DNA of 64,000 nt. Origin: Albifimbria verrucaria (lineage: Eukaryota > Ascomycota > Sordariomycetes > Hypocreales > Stachybotryaceae). Shown piece by piece: positions 10,676 through 22,244 of this stretch (within the stretch, counting starts at the first letter, position 1; the number at the start of each line of letters is the position of its first letter). Location: assembly GCA_020081605.1 (NCBI GenBank), contig JAHREC010000030.1, positions 1,488,001-1,552,000 on the forward strand, in the 5' to 3' direction. The notes below the pieces were generated by a model. The model worked only from the letters and a program-made list of their open reading frames with translations, did not search any database and was not told the origin of the DNA. Position numbers and translations under genes: made by a program.

Positions 10676-12819
10676 TCGGCCTGGAGTATGACCACGTAAA
10701 TGTATTTAGTATCTCAGATTCACAATCACCTTCAAAACTTCTTCCGTAATTCATTAAGTCAAAGTTCCAGCATAAGTCGGTAGAATTTGTCATGTTGACA
10801 AATTGATCAAGGACCTGTTGTATGATATGCCTTGTACGAGTGAGCAACCGCGTATTTGAGGACTGCTCATTTTTGGATGTAGGAGATCCTTGAGAAGACC
10901 TAATTGTTGAACAACGCCATTCATATCAACACCGTTCATATCTATGAGATTCGATGTGGGATGGATCAAGCAGCTATCTCTCTGTAGTAGCTCACCACAG
11001 AGCAGGCCTGCCGCAGGACAGGCGTAGCAGACGAGTACCCAGTCAAAGTTGTAGTTTAAAGGATGGGGTGGAGAGTCATCCGCAACTAAATCGAGTGTTG
11101 CTATGAGAATGCGGTGACTAATATTCACAAGGGTCTGACGCTGACTTGTCTCACGACATCGCTGGACGCGTAACCTTGTTAAGAAAAACAAGTTCTGGAG
11201 GTGCTCTAGCTGTACCAATATTTTTGCAAAGCGATTCTCTATGCTGATTGTCCTCATATCCTCTGCCTCATGGCGGAGTGATACAGGCAGCTGCCCATAG
11301 AGGGAGTGCTGTTGTGTTATTAATGCTCTGTTAAGTAGTCAGCCTTTTTCTATTCCCTGAATGAAGACACACTGTCTTTGTAGACATACTGTACGCGAAA
11401 TGAATCAGGATGTGCTGTTGTATCAAAAGTTATTTCGAGAATCTCATCACGTATATATGCCATTAAGAGTCTAGCCCTCATCAAAGTCGCTGGGTAAAGC
11501 TTTTCAAAAACATTCAAGTCATTTTGATTCAGCTCTGTGACACTCTCAGTGAAGGCACATTCGTCGCTAATATCCATCGGCAGAGGTGTTGAGCAGTACC
11601 TCCGGCTAATGAGTGGTGCTCGCCCTAACATTATTGCAAGCATTTTATCAAAGATGAAGACATGAGCAAACATAAGACGCCGAGTTTGGGTTATAAATCT
11701 GCTTGTGGTCTGGGATGAGATGGCGGTGTGCAAACCCATGTTCATTGTGACTGAAACAGCTTCAGCAATCGATCGAGCAGGGACTGAACCTATTTCCTTA
11801 CTGTTAGCACTAAAAAGAATTCCCTTTTAATATGTTTTGCATTATCATACTAGTATCTCCACTAAGAATACTTGTCAAGTGAGCATATTTGAGTAACAGC
11901 TGGAGCAGGAGTAGGCTTGGCCTCCATTCTTGACGACTCATCTCAAGGCATGAGTCGATACACTGGAGGTATGTGGACATGAGGGATCCGTTGACAGGCT
12001 TTATTTGTGGATCAGTCCGTTCAAGGAAATCCATTTGGTTTTTTGGTTGCGGGTTATAAACCAACCCCAATGCCAGATAAGTAAAAAGAATGCCTAACGA
12101 CTCCCAGCGGACGTTTAGGGCTGAGAAGGATGCTGCCCAATCTTGCACGTCCACATTTGTTTCATCAAGTGACGTTCGAGAGTTTCTGCACAAACAAAAT
12201 AGCATCCACTTGACCCTGCTCGCGTAATCTCTGGCGTTTGCATCAATTTTGAACGTTTCCCAGATTGAGTCCGAAAGACGGATAACCACTGGCCGAATCC
12301 AGCCATCTACTGGACTGCCGTTTATGTTTATGAGTGAATGTATTGTAGCTTGAGTTGGTAGGCTGTGTATAACAAAGAGGGCAAGTGTTCGATGATGGTC
12401 ACCCAGCCGAGATACAAATCCGTAATCAGGAGGATTCAAATCTTTGTTGGTAGTGTTTGGTGACGGAGGAACTCCTCCTGAGACCGAAAGGCCCCAAAGC
12501 TCTAGTTGTACCTGAGCATCAGACAAGAAAGAAGCCGCGCTTGTCGGTCCAAGAAAACCCATTTCACCCCTGCTTTCAGTCTGCGTGCGACAAGCCCGCG
12601 GCGAATCGGTGAAACAAGCTGTTCCCCGTGAGATGGAGCTACCCAGCCGCAGCTGGGTACTCCGATATACGCAGAATTTGGCTTGGCCGCGACGGCCATT
12701 CTGACATCTTTGCAGACAGGAAGGCCGTGGTCGCAGGCGAGCTTGCGTTGTCTGCATGGCTCACATGCTTCTCTGAGACCGTTCCGGCGTCTTGGTGCCA
12801 CAGCCGCCCCAGCACTCAT
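10662..12819 (-). CDS. Zn(II)2Cys6 transcription factor; two apparent frameshifts
   Basis: A fungal binuclear zinc cluster regulator, nuclear, presumably acting on the divergent MFS gene and perhaps the O-methyltransferase. The start MSAGAAVAPRRRNGLREAC leads into CEPCRQRKLACDHGLPVC; the last two zinc cysteines (RCQNGRRGQAKFC) are in the next frame, joined if the T run at 12709-12711 (+ strand) is one base short. The last cysteine spacing (10 residues) is long for the family. A middle-homology region follows, including YASRVKWMLFCLCRNSR and ESLGILFTYLALG. Introns are inferred at 11790-11850 and 11328-11389. A second frame break lies at the T run 10870-10874, after which the protein runs on to TAA at 10662-10664. 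The last codons lie in the edge of the RIP-mutated repeat, so the native C-terminus may have been altered by that insertion. Confidence 0.78.
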
Positions 12820-13297
12820 TGATTCACCGCTTGTTTAATCAATCCAGAAATACTGTCCACAATCGGCCAGATCAGAGCAGATGTTCTTGTGAGGCGTGCT
12901 GGCTAGTAGAGGACACCTCGGTTGATTAATTTGAAATGGAAATGAACAGAAACCCTGTATCACTGTCGATGAGTACTTTTGTGCTCGGGGCTCGGGGTGG
13001 GGCTGATCCTTCGGCCCCCATTTTTAATACCGATATTGGGGTAGACCAGCTCACCCACTTACAGATAATAAAGCAACAAGTTAAAAGACTTGCTAAGTTA
13101 AGACCTTGTTGCCAAAAGGTCTCGTGTTATTTAGGTGCATTTAAGGCACCAGTAAGGTTGTTGTTGCACTGAGGCTCGCGCTCGACCCTTGTCGATCCTC
13201 CAGTTATAAATACTCAAGCCACTTGCTACCACATCCATGGAAAAAATCACTTCGCAATTATTCCCCATATTAGACGAGAACTATTTCAACTTTATAC
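12820..13297. promoter_or_regulatory. Divergent promoter between the Zn2Cys6 regulator and the MFS gene
   Basis: About 480 bases shared by two genes transcribed apart. It holds G-rich direct repeats near 12980-13000 (CTCGGGG twice, then GTGGGG) and a C-rich counterpart at 13010. GTGGGG fits the CreA consensus SYGGRG. These are motif matches by eye only. Confidence 0.4.
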
Positions 13298-14942
13298 ATG
13301 TCACAGGCATATATCCAAGATTTGGTGGGCGCTGGTGGTGCCTCCAATTCAGAAAGCAGTCCCGCTGGAGTATTGCCACAAGATGTAAGTCATACCAAAT
13401 TATATACATGTCAATCCTGACCTGGATTTTGCTTCTTGCAGCTGCCACACGATGAACTTGTTGGACTTGCCAATCCCTACAACTGGCCGACTTCTCAGAA
13501 GATTATGACTGGGCTTATATGTTCAAGTAGCCAACTCATCACCACAATGTCAGCAGGGATGCTTGTACCTGCACTTGGACAGATTTTACAGGACTTTCAC
13601 ATCAACTCATACAAGGGACAAATTGCCTTTTCTGTGTTTTTCCTTGGTCTGGGCTGGGCTCCTTTTATAATTGCTCCACTTTCCGAAATATATGGCCGTC
13701 GTCCAATCTGGCTCATCGGCAACGCATTTTACATCCTTTGGAACAGCCTGGCTCCCGTGGGCAATTCACTGAAGTTCATGGTAGTTTGCCGATTTTTGAG
13801 CGCATGTGGCGCTAGCATCGGTATATGTGTAAGTTAGCCTGGACAGTCTGACCGAACTACGATTACTCCGATGCTCTGATGACCTGACCCTGTGAATAGC
13901 TTACAGGGCCAATAATGGCTGATATGTATGGTGCTAAAGATAGAGGCAAAGCTGTTGCAATTTCCGGCATACTACCGTACCTGGGCCCAGCTCTTGGGCC
14001 CATTATTGGTGGAGCGGCGACTCAACGTCTCAACTGGCCATGGCTCTTTTGGGTTCTCTCCATTTGCGATGTTGTCAGTCTCATCATGGGATATTTACTT
14101 GTCCAAGAAACATATGGACCAGTTCTTCTCAAGCGTGAAGCAAGAGTCCAAGGCAGGTTCAACGCAGACGCAGGTAATACAAACCAATCTCGGTTCATCT
14201 TCGGACAGAATATTTCGTTCATGGGGTTCTTAGCCACATTCCTCACTTTCTTGAAAACACCAATCAGTTTGTTAGTCCGTCGACCAGTCATTCAGCTTAT
14301 AGCATTAGCACTGGCGGTTCAATTTGGCACATACACATTGGTTCTTGGCTCCTTTGCAACGTTGTGGCAAACAGAATATCAGGTGTCACCAATCGTATCA
14401 AGCTTGCATTATATTGCTATTGCCATGGGAGCGTGTTTGAGTGCTCAAGTTGGAGGCCCTGCTATGGACTGTATCTGGCAAACAATGAAAGCAAGGTATT
14501 CGGATCGAAAGCCAACACCAGAGTATCGCATACCATATCTGATGTTGACGATTTTACCAGCTACGGCGGGTCTTCTACTATACGCTTGGGCGGGTGAAAT
14601 GCTTCTACATTGGATTGCAGTTGACTTTGGTGTATTGATTTTTACATGGGCCTCTTTCATGTCTGCTGGAGCTTTGAATGCCTATCTTTTGATGAGTTTC
14701 CTCAAAGAGTCTCTGCAAGTGCCAGCGCAGCGGCTCGTGCAGGCACATACCTATTAGGCTTTGCCTATCCAATTCTCGCACCTAAGTTATACCAGGCTTT
14801 GGGATACGGATGGGGCAACACGCTGCTGAGCTTATTGTTCTTGATGTTCAGTGGCTTAGTGGCAATTGCGCTTTGGTGCTGGGGATCTCAGATTAGAGCT
14901 TCTGGTCGCAAAGAAATAGATGTCGAAGAGTTGAAGGGCTAG
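13298..14942 (+). CDS. MFS drug:H+ antiporter (DHA1 type); one apparent frameshift
   Basis: A plasma-membrane exporter of about 12 membrane helices, of the fungal multidrug/metabolite DHA1 group. The start ATG 13298 (MSQAYIQDLVGAGG) is chosen because its frame runs through the first donor, while the upstream ATG at 13237 is in another frame and does not join. Intron 1 follows LPQD and ends before LPHDELVGLANP; intron 2 is 13833-13899. Family marks are LVGLANPYNWPTSQK, the motif PLSEIYGRRPIW between helices 2 and 3, and GILPYLGPALGPIIGG. The frame breaks at the T run 14687-14690, apparently one base short; beyond it the last helices continue (GTYLLGFAYPILAPKLYQAL). It faces the Zn2Cys6 regulator. 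The substrate is unknown. Confidence 0.85.
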
Positions 14943-16037
14943 GCTGAATCTTGGTAGATCTGTGCAGTATTGGTTTCTACCATAGAGTCTGTAGGCATTT
15001 TGAACACGATGAAAGAGAATTAGCAGGCTCTGAAGGACCGTCTTTGATAAAAAGAAAAAATAAAAATAAAAAAAATCACGAATTGCGATGCGTATTCATT
15101 GAAGTGAACCTATGTTGTCTCGAAAGCTTATGGAATTCTTGACTTGTAATGAATGCATGAGTGAGACAAATACGATAGGACGCAGATAAACAATGGACCG
15201 GCAATGATTGCACCGCCTATTAGCACTCCACTGCATTGGCTTGGATTTATTGTACTGACTGTTGCAGCGGCTTGAGAACGAATACTTGTGGTTGAATACT
15301 ACAGAAACCAGGAGGCCAATGCTAGAAGACGAAATGTTAATATCTGTTCGGAATCTGAGAAGATACTCCATTCGCTTTGCGGGTTTTACTCATTTTGGTA
15401 ACCTTAAATAGAAGAACATTTTCTTAGACAAACATTAATCAATATTGATTGGAGAGTCCAAGCAAGGGTGCTGGTGCAGTCCCGGTGATCAGAATTCTCA
15501 ATGTCTGACAGGTCAACAACCTTTCATCTTGAGTTGTGCAAATCTAGACAGAATGTTTTGATGGTGCCCCCGCCTAGTCTAGCAAATCGATTCCCTGGAT
15601 TTCCTAGGGTCACCTAGGCAACTCATATATGAACTAAGGATGTGTGGTAAAATCGTAGACTTGGAAAAAGACAATACAGTTTTTGATGAACTATTTGGTT
15701 ACTTGGTGAGAATATGGAATCCTTGGTCGCTATCAAATAGTAAAAGCCTCTATGTTCGTTAAACTATTGCAAGTTCTCTTTAAACTTGTTTATCGTCACG
15801 AACAGTGCACGCTGCTTAAAATCGAGTTTTCAAAAGGATCAAACTTTTATACGACATATGCATATTAAGGAACGAGTGACTTATCTTCGAGACTCTTGAT
15901 CATTTGGCATTGTGATAACATGACAAGACACAAGCTACCTTAAATCACAGCAGAAGTTCTGTGTATCGCCAACCCCTCAGTAACCTCAAAAAAGCGAGGT
16001 AAAGTATGCCAGAAAATAAGCTATCTTGACTGGTCAT
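14943..16037. other. Intergenic between convergent genes
   Basis: About 1.1 kb between the 3' ends of the MFS and O-methyltransferase genes. An A-rich run lies at 15048-15076. No gene or repeat was recognised. Confidence 0.5.
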
Positions 16038-17409
16038 TCAGGCGACTGAACACTCGATGACGGACAGTTCATTTTCGCCGGACCCATAAACTTTAACAAT
16101 ATCCAACCCAGCTTGATTGATGATAGAGCGGAAACCATCTATAGTTCGTTCCTTACCACCCAAAGTAGCCATAAAGAGATCAGTGCTAGCATCGAGGGCA
16201 GTGGGTGGATTCGACATAATTCGCTCCATAATTAGACATTTACTATCAGGGGACATGGCGGATCTTATATGTTGCAATATTTGCACGCAATCTTGGTCCC
16301 CATAATCGTGGAGGCAGCGGCGAATGTAATATATGAGTGCGCCTGAATATTAAATATGTCAGCTCGAGTTCAAAATGTGACATTGGTAATTTCTACCTTT
16401 AATCGGTTGTCCCTTGTGGAAATCGGCCTCGATGAACTGAGTTCTTTTAAGATCGCCTTTGGCTAGTTTCCTAGCCTCTTCTACAACCGGAAGTAAGTCT
16501 TCAACCGCACATCGCTCCAGGGGCAAGCCTGGGGTCGCCTCATGAATAACTTCCAAGGCATGGCCGCTTCCACCTCCTACGTCAACAATCAGCGTCCTTT
16601 TGTTATCATTAAGTCCGTCAAGGACCCAATGAAAATCATACGACCCGACCATGGGCATTGCTTGAGTCATTATTGCCATGCTAGCCATAAAATTTTGCAT
16701 GCGACTCTCATTGCGGTTCATATGCTCCCAAACTGTTAAGTTAGGATCACCAGCAGCGAAGGCATATATCGTATTATAACGCGAAGCCGGTTCTCTTCTG
16801 CCATTTGCAGAGAAGTACTCTAGAGCAGCGCATATTGTTCGTAAATGAGTATCATAGCTTTTTTTTTCAGTCAGTAATAGATTTTAAGACTTCTTTTTCA
16901 ACTACGTTAACACATGTGTACTTACCCCAGTTGTATCAGAACGCGGTATGGCGTCGATGAAAGAGCCTTAAAGATTGCAGTCTGGGTGACCTTGTCAGTG
17001 CCGACTTGCTTAAGCATACCGGCAGCCACTAAGTTCCAAGATAACCTGGCTGGAATTGAGTTGTTAGGAGATGGCTATTTTCTTCGAAGGCGAGTGATGT
17101 CTTACTGATCAGAGAAACATCAGCATCCAGCTTCGCTGCCAACTCTTCGTATGATATGGCATCATCAATAGGAATATGATCTGCAGCGTTCCATTCATTG
17201 AAGAGGCGCAATGCAGTAAACTGAGTCATTGTAGTCATCAAACCCATGACATAGTCCATGGGTCCCTTTGTCAATTTCGCAAATCTGTCGACTGCACGGA
17301 CGAGTTCCATGAACTCTTTCGACTGCGAGTTGACAGCTTCTGGCTGAGAAATGATTTGATCAGAGATCTGCGTCAATTGCAGAGTCAAGGATCTAAATGT
17401 GACCTCCAT
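16038..17409 (-). CDS. SAM-dependent O-methyltransferase, plant COMT/fungal secondary-metabolite type
   Basis: Transfers a methyl group from S-adenosylmethionine to a hydroxyl, as in fungal polyketide and aromatic pathways; cytosolic. The start is ATG 17409 (MEVTFRSLTLQLTQISDQI); upstream codons in frame lack an ATG. An N-terminal winged-helix dimerisation part is followed by the SAM motif LIVDVGGGSGHALEVI and by RRCLHDYGDQDC with the catalytic His. The C-terminal part includes MERIMSNPPTALDASTDLFMATLGGKERT. Three introns with GT-AG ends are needed: after DADVSLI, after YRVLIQLG and after GQPIKG; all keep phase. No frameshift is needed. About 390 aa, normal for the family. Together with the regulator and transporter on its left it may form a small metabolite locus, but no backbone enzyme lies beside it. 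Confidence 0.88.
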
Positions 17410-18219
17410 GATGACGTCTTTGGATGGTAGTTGAGACAGGTAGATGAATTTCGAGAGCGGCACCTAGTTGAGTCAATTAATGAAAGATCCGACTCGATTA
17501 GTGGGCAATAGAGACACTCTTTATACTTCGACTATACATCATGCTACAAATTAGACGCCCGGATATAGTACTTGAACAGCACGGAATCCGGTCGGTCTTG
17601 CGGAGCGCAGTGGGGAAAAGCCGAGGCCGAGAGACCGGACTCGGCCTCGCCATTTGGTCTCCTTGTCTCCGAATTTGTTATGTTATTGCGGTGTATAACC
17701 TCTAGATTATCTTACAGCCATATGCAGGGATTTAATAGGGCAAAGCATCTGAGCATGGGCCTAAAATGATCCATCTATCATGAGCAGGCGGAAGCTGACG
17801 TCAAGCAATCATTGAAAAAAAAAAACCAGAATTATTAATTTAGCAGAGACGTTGACTCTTCTCGGTGGTGGCATTCAATGAAGGCAGAAACATCTATTCT
17901 AGTTACATATCACAATGAATATACGGCCTAGCAGGTATCTATCAATGAACGCCGATGCCAGTTACTGCCGCGTTTGACTTCACCCCTTACTGAGTGCCAC
18001 TTGAAGTAGTATGTCTATTTGAGGTAAACCAATTGATTACTTTGGTGGTTCTACAATCACAAGCATGATTTAAATTCTATTGTGTATTGAGTTGTCACTG
18101 AAAGATCGGGTGGACATGCTGAAGTTGTTATCTTGGCTCCACCACACTTCTACATTTGACTTCCATACACGTCGTAAAACGCCATTGCATAATCATCCTT
18201 GCATAGTCTCTAATGTAGT
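17410..18219. other. Intergenic, upstream of the O-methyltransferase
   Basis: About 800 bases holding the promoter of the O-methyltransferase and the 3' side of the GH28 gene. A perfect inverted repeat at 17622-17649 is listed separately. A poly-A run lies at 17814-17825. Confidence 0.5.
17622..17649. promoter_or_regulatory. Perfect 10-bp inverted repeat in the O-methyltransferase promoter
   Basis: CGAGGCCGAG at 17622-17631 is mirrored by CTCGGCCTCG at 17640-17649 with an 8-base spacer, about 210 bases upstream of the start at 17409. The G+C-rich arms contrast with the A+T-rich surroundings, and CGG/CCG triplets fit a Zn2Cys6 dimer site. A hairpin role is the alternative. Confidence 0.4.
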
Positions 18220-19569
18220 TCAAGCATTGCAGGTAAAACCTGTCTGATTGAACACGTTCTCGCAGCGCCATTTGTCCAGGCTTTCGCCAGTGTCAAGGCG
18301 TCGGACATCAAAGTCTTCAATAGTAAAGTTATGGCATCCGCCTGCTGCCTCACTGCATTGAAACGTACCGGCGTGAAGTACGCTTGACTTAGCTGTGCCC
18401 TTAACATTCCGCCATAGAACATCCCTAAAAGCGAATGTTGATGAGTTGCAATCTTTGCCAGACCCACCCTCATAGTGTTCGCATTGCCACGAGAAGAACG
18501 GACCACGACTCGACCGGCCCTCCAGATATTGGATATCTTCCATAACAATATTGCGAGCGTATCCCAAGCCTCCACCGCCACCATTTGGTGGATATCCACG
18601 GACAGTGCCTGACCAGGTCTTAAGGTAACTGACATAGGCCGTGTTGATGAGTGTGATGTTGCGTGCGTAGAAGTTCTCGACGATGTCAATCTGACCGTCA
18701 TATTGTGCTAGGGATCCAATAGCCACTCCTTGGCCATTGTAGAAGACACTGTCATACAAGAAAATATTGGTCGAGTTACGCTTCAATGCCACCGCATCAT
18801 CGCCATTGGATACTGTCCACTTACTGAAGGTGATATTATCTGAGTAGATAGTATCCACGCCATCAGTATTGAGCGTACTGTACTTGCTGTTGGATGTGCT
18901 GTTAACGTAGATATTGTCAAATAGTAAGTTGTGTGAGTACGTGATAGCCATAGTCCACATTTGGCTCTGCACGAACCGCATGTTACGGACGATGGAATTA
19001 TTAAATCCCACATAATTGATATTCATCGGTCGCTTTGGTAAGTTGCCCTGGCTCTTAGCCCAATCATACCATACTTGCCCGTTGCCATCGAAAGTCCCAA
19101 ACCCATGCCCATCCCAGACAACATTATTACCACCAAAATACCATACTGTGCTTTGGTTCTGAAAGTTGACATACATCGATACAGAGAGCCAATACTGAAT
19201 ATCCGGTGTCCATAGGAGTCGACCGTACTGGTGAATAATAACATCATCGAGGAACATTGTCGTCATATTTGTGTGAACATTATAGACAGCGTCTGGTAAC
19301 ACCACTAAGCTGTTTTCTCGGCAGTCTTCGTTGAAAGCTTTCATGATGGCTGGTGCATCATCACCGCCATCTGGATCCGCTTCAATTACGCAGAGCTTGC
19401 GATTTTCGGCGCGTGCCTGGCTCTCCCAGTGATCGAGATCTGGCACCTTGGGTTTCGGAAGCTCATCTTGCACACTGGCGGCTCGACGAGGCATCCATTC
19501 TTGCCAGATGTTGGATAAGCCTAGCCCTGAAACCGTAGCAACCACAGCAAGAATATCGCAGGCACGCAT
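18220..19569 (-). CDS. GH28 family glycosidase, exo-type (exo-polygalacturonase or rhamnogalacturonan alpha-rhamnohydrolase like), secreted
   Basis: Removes sugars from the ends of pectin chains outside the cell. The start is placed at ATG 19569 (MRACDILAVVATVSGLGLSN), which gives a leader; the open frame extends upstream without need. The beta-helix carries the family acids in NTDGVD and SNGDDAVALK. The usual His motif GHG is GQGVAIGS here, and the RIK motif is replaced by YLKTWSG. This pattern is known from exo-acting rhamnosidase-like GH28 members rather than endo-polygalacturonases. Many N-glycosylation sequons are present, and paired cysteines lie near the end (WQCEHYEGGSGKDC, FQCSEAAGGC). 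It is intronless, about 449 aa, with an intact frame. The exact substrate is open. Confidence 0.87.
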   Translation of the reverse strand: MRACDILAVVATVSGLGLSNIWQEWMPRRAASVQDELPKPKVPDLDHWESQARAENRKLCVIEADPDGGDDAPAIMKAFNEDCRENSLVVLPDAVYNVHTNMTTMFLDDVIIHQYGRLLWTPDIQYWLSVSMYVNFQNQSTVWYFGGNNVVWDGHGFGTFDGNGQVWYDWAKSQGNLPKRPMNINYVGFNNSIVRNMRFVQSQMWTMAITYSHNLLFDNIYVNSTSNSKYSTLNTDGVDTIYSDNITFSKWTVSNGDDAVALKRNSTNIFLYDSVFYNGQGVAIGSLAQYDGQIDIVENFYARNITLINTAYVSYLKTWSGTVRGYPPNGGGGGLGYARNIVMEDIQYLEGRSSRGPFFSWQCEHYEGGSGKDCNSSTFAFRDVLWRNVKGTAKSSVLHAGTFQCSEAAGGCHNFTIEDFDVRRLDTGESLDKWRCENVFNQTGFTCNA

Positions 19570-21166
19570 GACGGAGAAAGTTGGCTGAAAAGTATTTGAT
19601 CTGAACCAAGGAACTCTGGAAGTAAAAAATTTGTGTGACTGGAACGATAAAGTATTGATCAAAGTTACGATATAGCCAAATGTAATGTCAAAGACTTGAT
19701 AGACAGATAGGTTCAACTCAGGCACAGCTTGGGAAACAAAAGATTATCTATCCAAGCTCCCTAGGTCGCAGAGAAGATCGCCAACTGCCCTTCTTTTGTC
19801 AAAAGAGGGGAAGAGAGGGAAAGTCGCACTCAAGTATCTCTATTATCGTTTTATTTCAGTTGTCTCACGCGCAACTCGCAGCTGCCCTTCCTACCAGCAT
19901 GTCTCAATGGACATGCATTAAACTATCCTGTTCCGTCCGCGCTGGCTACCGATTATTGGCCATTTGACACGTCAAATACTGAATATAGTTCAAGAAAGTG
20001 GAGTATTGAAAGCGGGGAATACAAAAATGAACTACATGAACACTATTATTGTTCATGTGCCTATGCGTCGCAGTGGATGGTGGTATCTCGGGCAGAGGGT
20101 AAGGACCGAATATTTCTCTGGCGGTGGAATGGTTACGCTGTTTAACTCGAGGAGGCAGAAAGACGCGAAGAGGGGTTTGCAATGTAGGATTGGGCCTCCG
20201 TGACTGGGAAAGATTATCGGGGGTTAACAGTTAGATATGACTAGTCCAGTACAGTAACACTAGCTCACAGTTATCATGTGTCATATGACATCCCCGTACG
20301 GTTACATCCACTGCTTAGAATGGAAATAATTGTCACAACTATACCATCAGGTGAGAATCCAACAATGCACTGCATTCGTAACTTCCTAATACCTTGGTGT
20401 TGGTTCATGCGATGCCAGTTGGGGATGCCATCATGGGGAATGGTTCGCATATGTCACGAGGCAACGGTGGTGTGCTGGACCAATAGTCCGACGAAATTAT
20501 CAAATAGAGGTTCCGGTCGCAGGCAAACGTATCATTATCCGAGCTTTCGGGGATTATTCTGCCAACTTTTACAAGCTGACCTTTGAAATAATTGTCAGCC
20601 TGCCATGATATGCAGCTAATTTGCACGAGATCAATTAAACTTTTAGTGTAGCCTTGTTTCATAGTCTTCCAGTTCTTGCAGAACATATTTGGAGCGTTGG
20701 AAGGTGTACTTTTTTAGGCCCTTGCAAAGATTACCGATATTCCCAATAAAACCTATTTCAAACAGGTGTTTTTCTAGGCAGTTTTCTAAGCACGTTGCTC
20801 GATCATATTGCTCTCCAACAACTTGACTCGTGGGCTGAGTAATATTTATGCAAACTCTCACTCAATTTGTATTGTTATATTGACTTGTAAGATAATAAAA
20901 CCATCTTTAAAACCCCATTTCGTAATACCCATGCTGTACATGAATACGTAATGGGAGACTTGTTCTATGAAAAGCTTATCCGGCGGTTGAGACGAGTAGG
21001 CGAGATGTGATAAAGCTATTGTAGATATCCGAGGAAATAGATAGTGAGAGCAATCATCGGTAATTGATTCTTTAGTAGTTCTGTTTGTAAATCAAACAAA
21101 TACTCCTCCAGTTAAGTTAATTATGCCGAAACTGGCAAGTCTGATGCAGACTCGAACAGTTCTCGC
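19570..21166. other. Gene-poor spacer
   Basis: About 1.6 kb between the 5' end of the GH28 gene and the 3' end of the alcohol dehydrogenase. Short open frames at 19946-20203, 20278-20686 and 20643-20861 show no recognised motif. The GH28 promoter must lie in the left part. Confidence 0.5.
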
Positions 21167-22244
21167 CTAATCTATCGTAATAACAGCTCGGAAGCGTGCC
21201 TTACCGGACAACATGTGATCTGCAGAATTGCGCCTGTTAGCAGATAATATCCAAGGGAGGTATGTGAAACTTACCAAATGCCTTCTGTGCCTCGTCCAGG
21301 GGAACGTCTCGACCATGGCCTCCAACCCCTGTAGGTCGGCAAAACGTAAAGTTTCTTCGACTTCGAGGTAGTTACCAACGGGAAAGCACTGCACAGTACC
21401 TCCGCGAGTGAGGAGCTCGAAAGTGTCGAGCTCCATGACAGCAGGCTGCGGGAGGCTGAGAATGAGCAGGCGACCATAAATGCCTATGCCTTTGATGAGT
21501 GGGGCAATTGCCTTGGGATCGAGGGCTGTGGTGACGATGAGCTTAGCCGAGCCGAGTCTCTGGATGGCCTCGCCTGCGTCACCAGCTTCAGAGTCCACGT
21601 ACTCGTGGGCGCCAATTCCCGCGCCGCGTCCTCCTTGGCTGCTCCTCGCGACACAGCTATGACACGGTAGCCCATCTTGCGTGCAAACTGCACGGCCATG
21701 TGGCCTACACCACCCAACCCCTGCACAGCCACCGTGTCGCCCGGCAAGAGCTTGGCAGCCTTGATTGAATTGAAAACGGTTGAACCAGCGCAGAGCATGG
21801 GTGCAAATTTAGCCGCGTCCACATGCTGGGGCACATGCACAGCGGCCTGCGCGCGAATGATACAATATTCGGCGTAGCCTCCGTTCCGAGTCACTCCATT
21901 GACATGGAAAGGCGCGCAGAACTGGTATAGGCCTTGCTTACACATATCGCAGGATTCGCACATGCCCCCATGCCAGGCTGCGCCAATGCGATCCCCTTGC
22001 TTCCAGTCGCCTACCCCTCGCCTACTGCAGCCACAGTACCAATCACCTCGTGGCCCGGCACCAGCGGGAATCCAGCACCCCATAAATTGTTCTGGGGTTG
22101 GATATCCGAGTGGCATACACCACACGCCTCAACCTTGACCAAAATCTCTCCAGCAGCAGGCTCTTCTAGAGGCACCTCGGACACAACAAGGGGTCCACCA
22201 AGCTCGTGGAAGGCAGCCCGCTTGTACATCTTAGGTTGGGACAT
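21167..22244 (-). CDS. Zinc-dependent alcohol dehydrogenase (medium-chain family); three apparent frameshifts
   Basis: A cytosolic NAD(P)-dependent oxidoreductase for alcohols and aldehydes. The start is ATG 22244 (MSQPKMYKRAAFHELGG). Catalytic zinc ligands lie in CGVCHSDIQ and PGHEVIG, the structural zinc cysteines in CESCDMCKQGLYQFC, and the nucleotide fold in GLGGVGHMAVQFARKMG. The gene needs joining across three places, each apparently one base short: + strand runs 22014-22017 (C), 21612-21613 (C) and 21299-21302 (G). After the last, an intron 21220-21274 leads to a short exon ending KARFRAVITID. With these joins the length is about 340 aa, normal for the family, with no in-frame stop other than those caused by the shifts. 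It could be a decayed gene, but conservation across every break argues for a sequence artefact. Confidence 0.85.
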
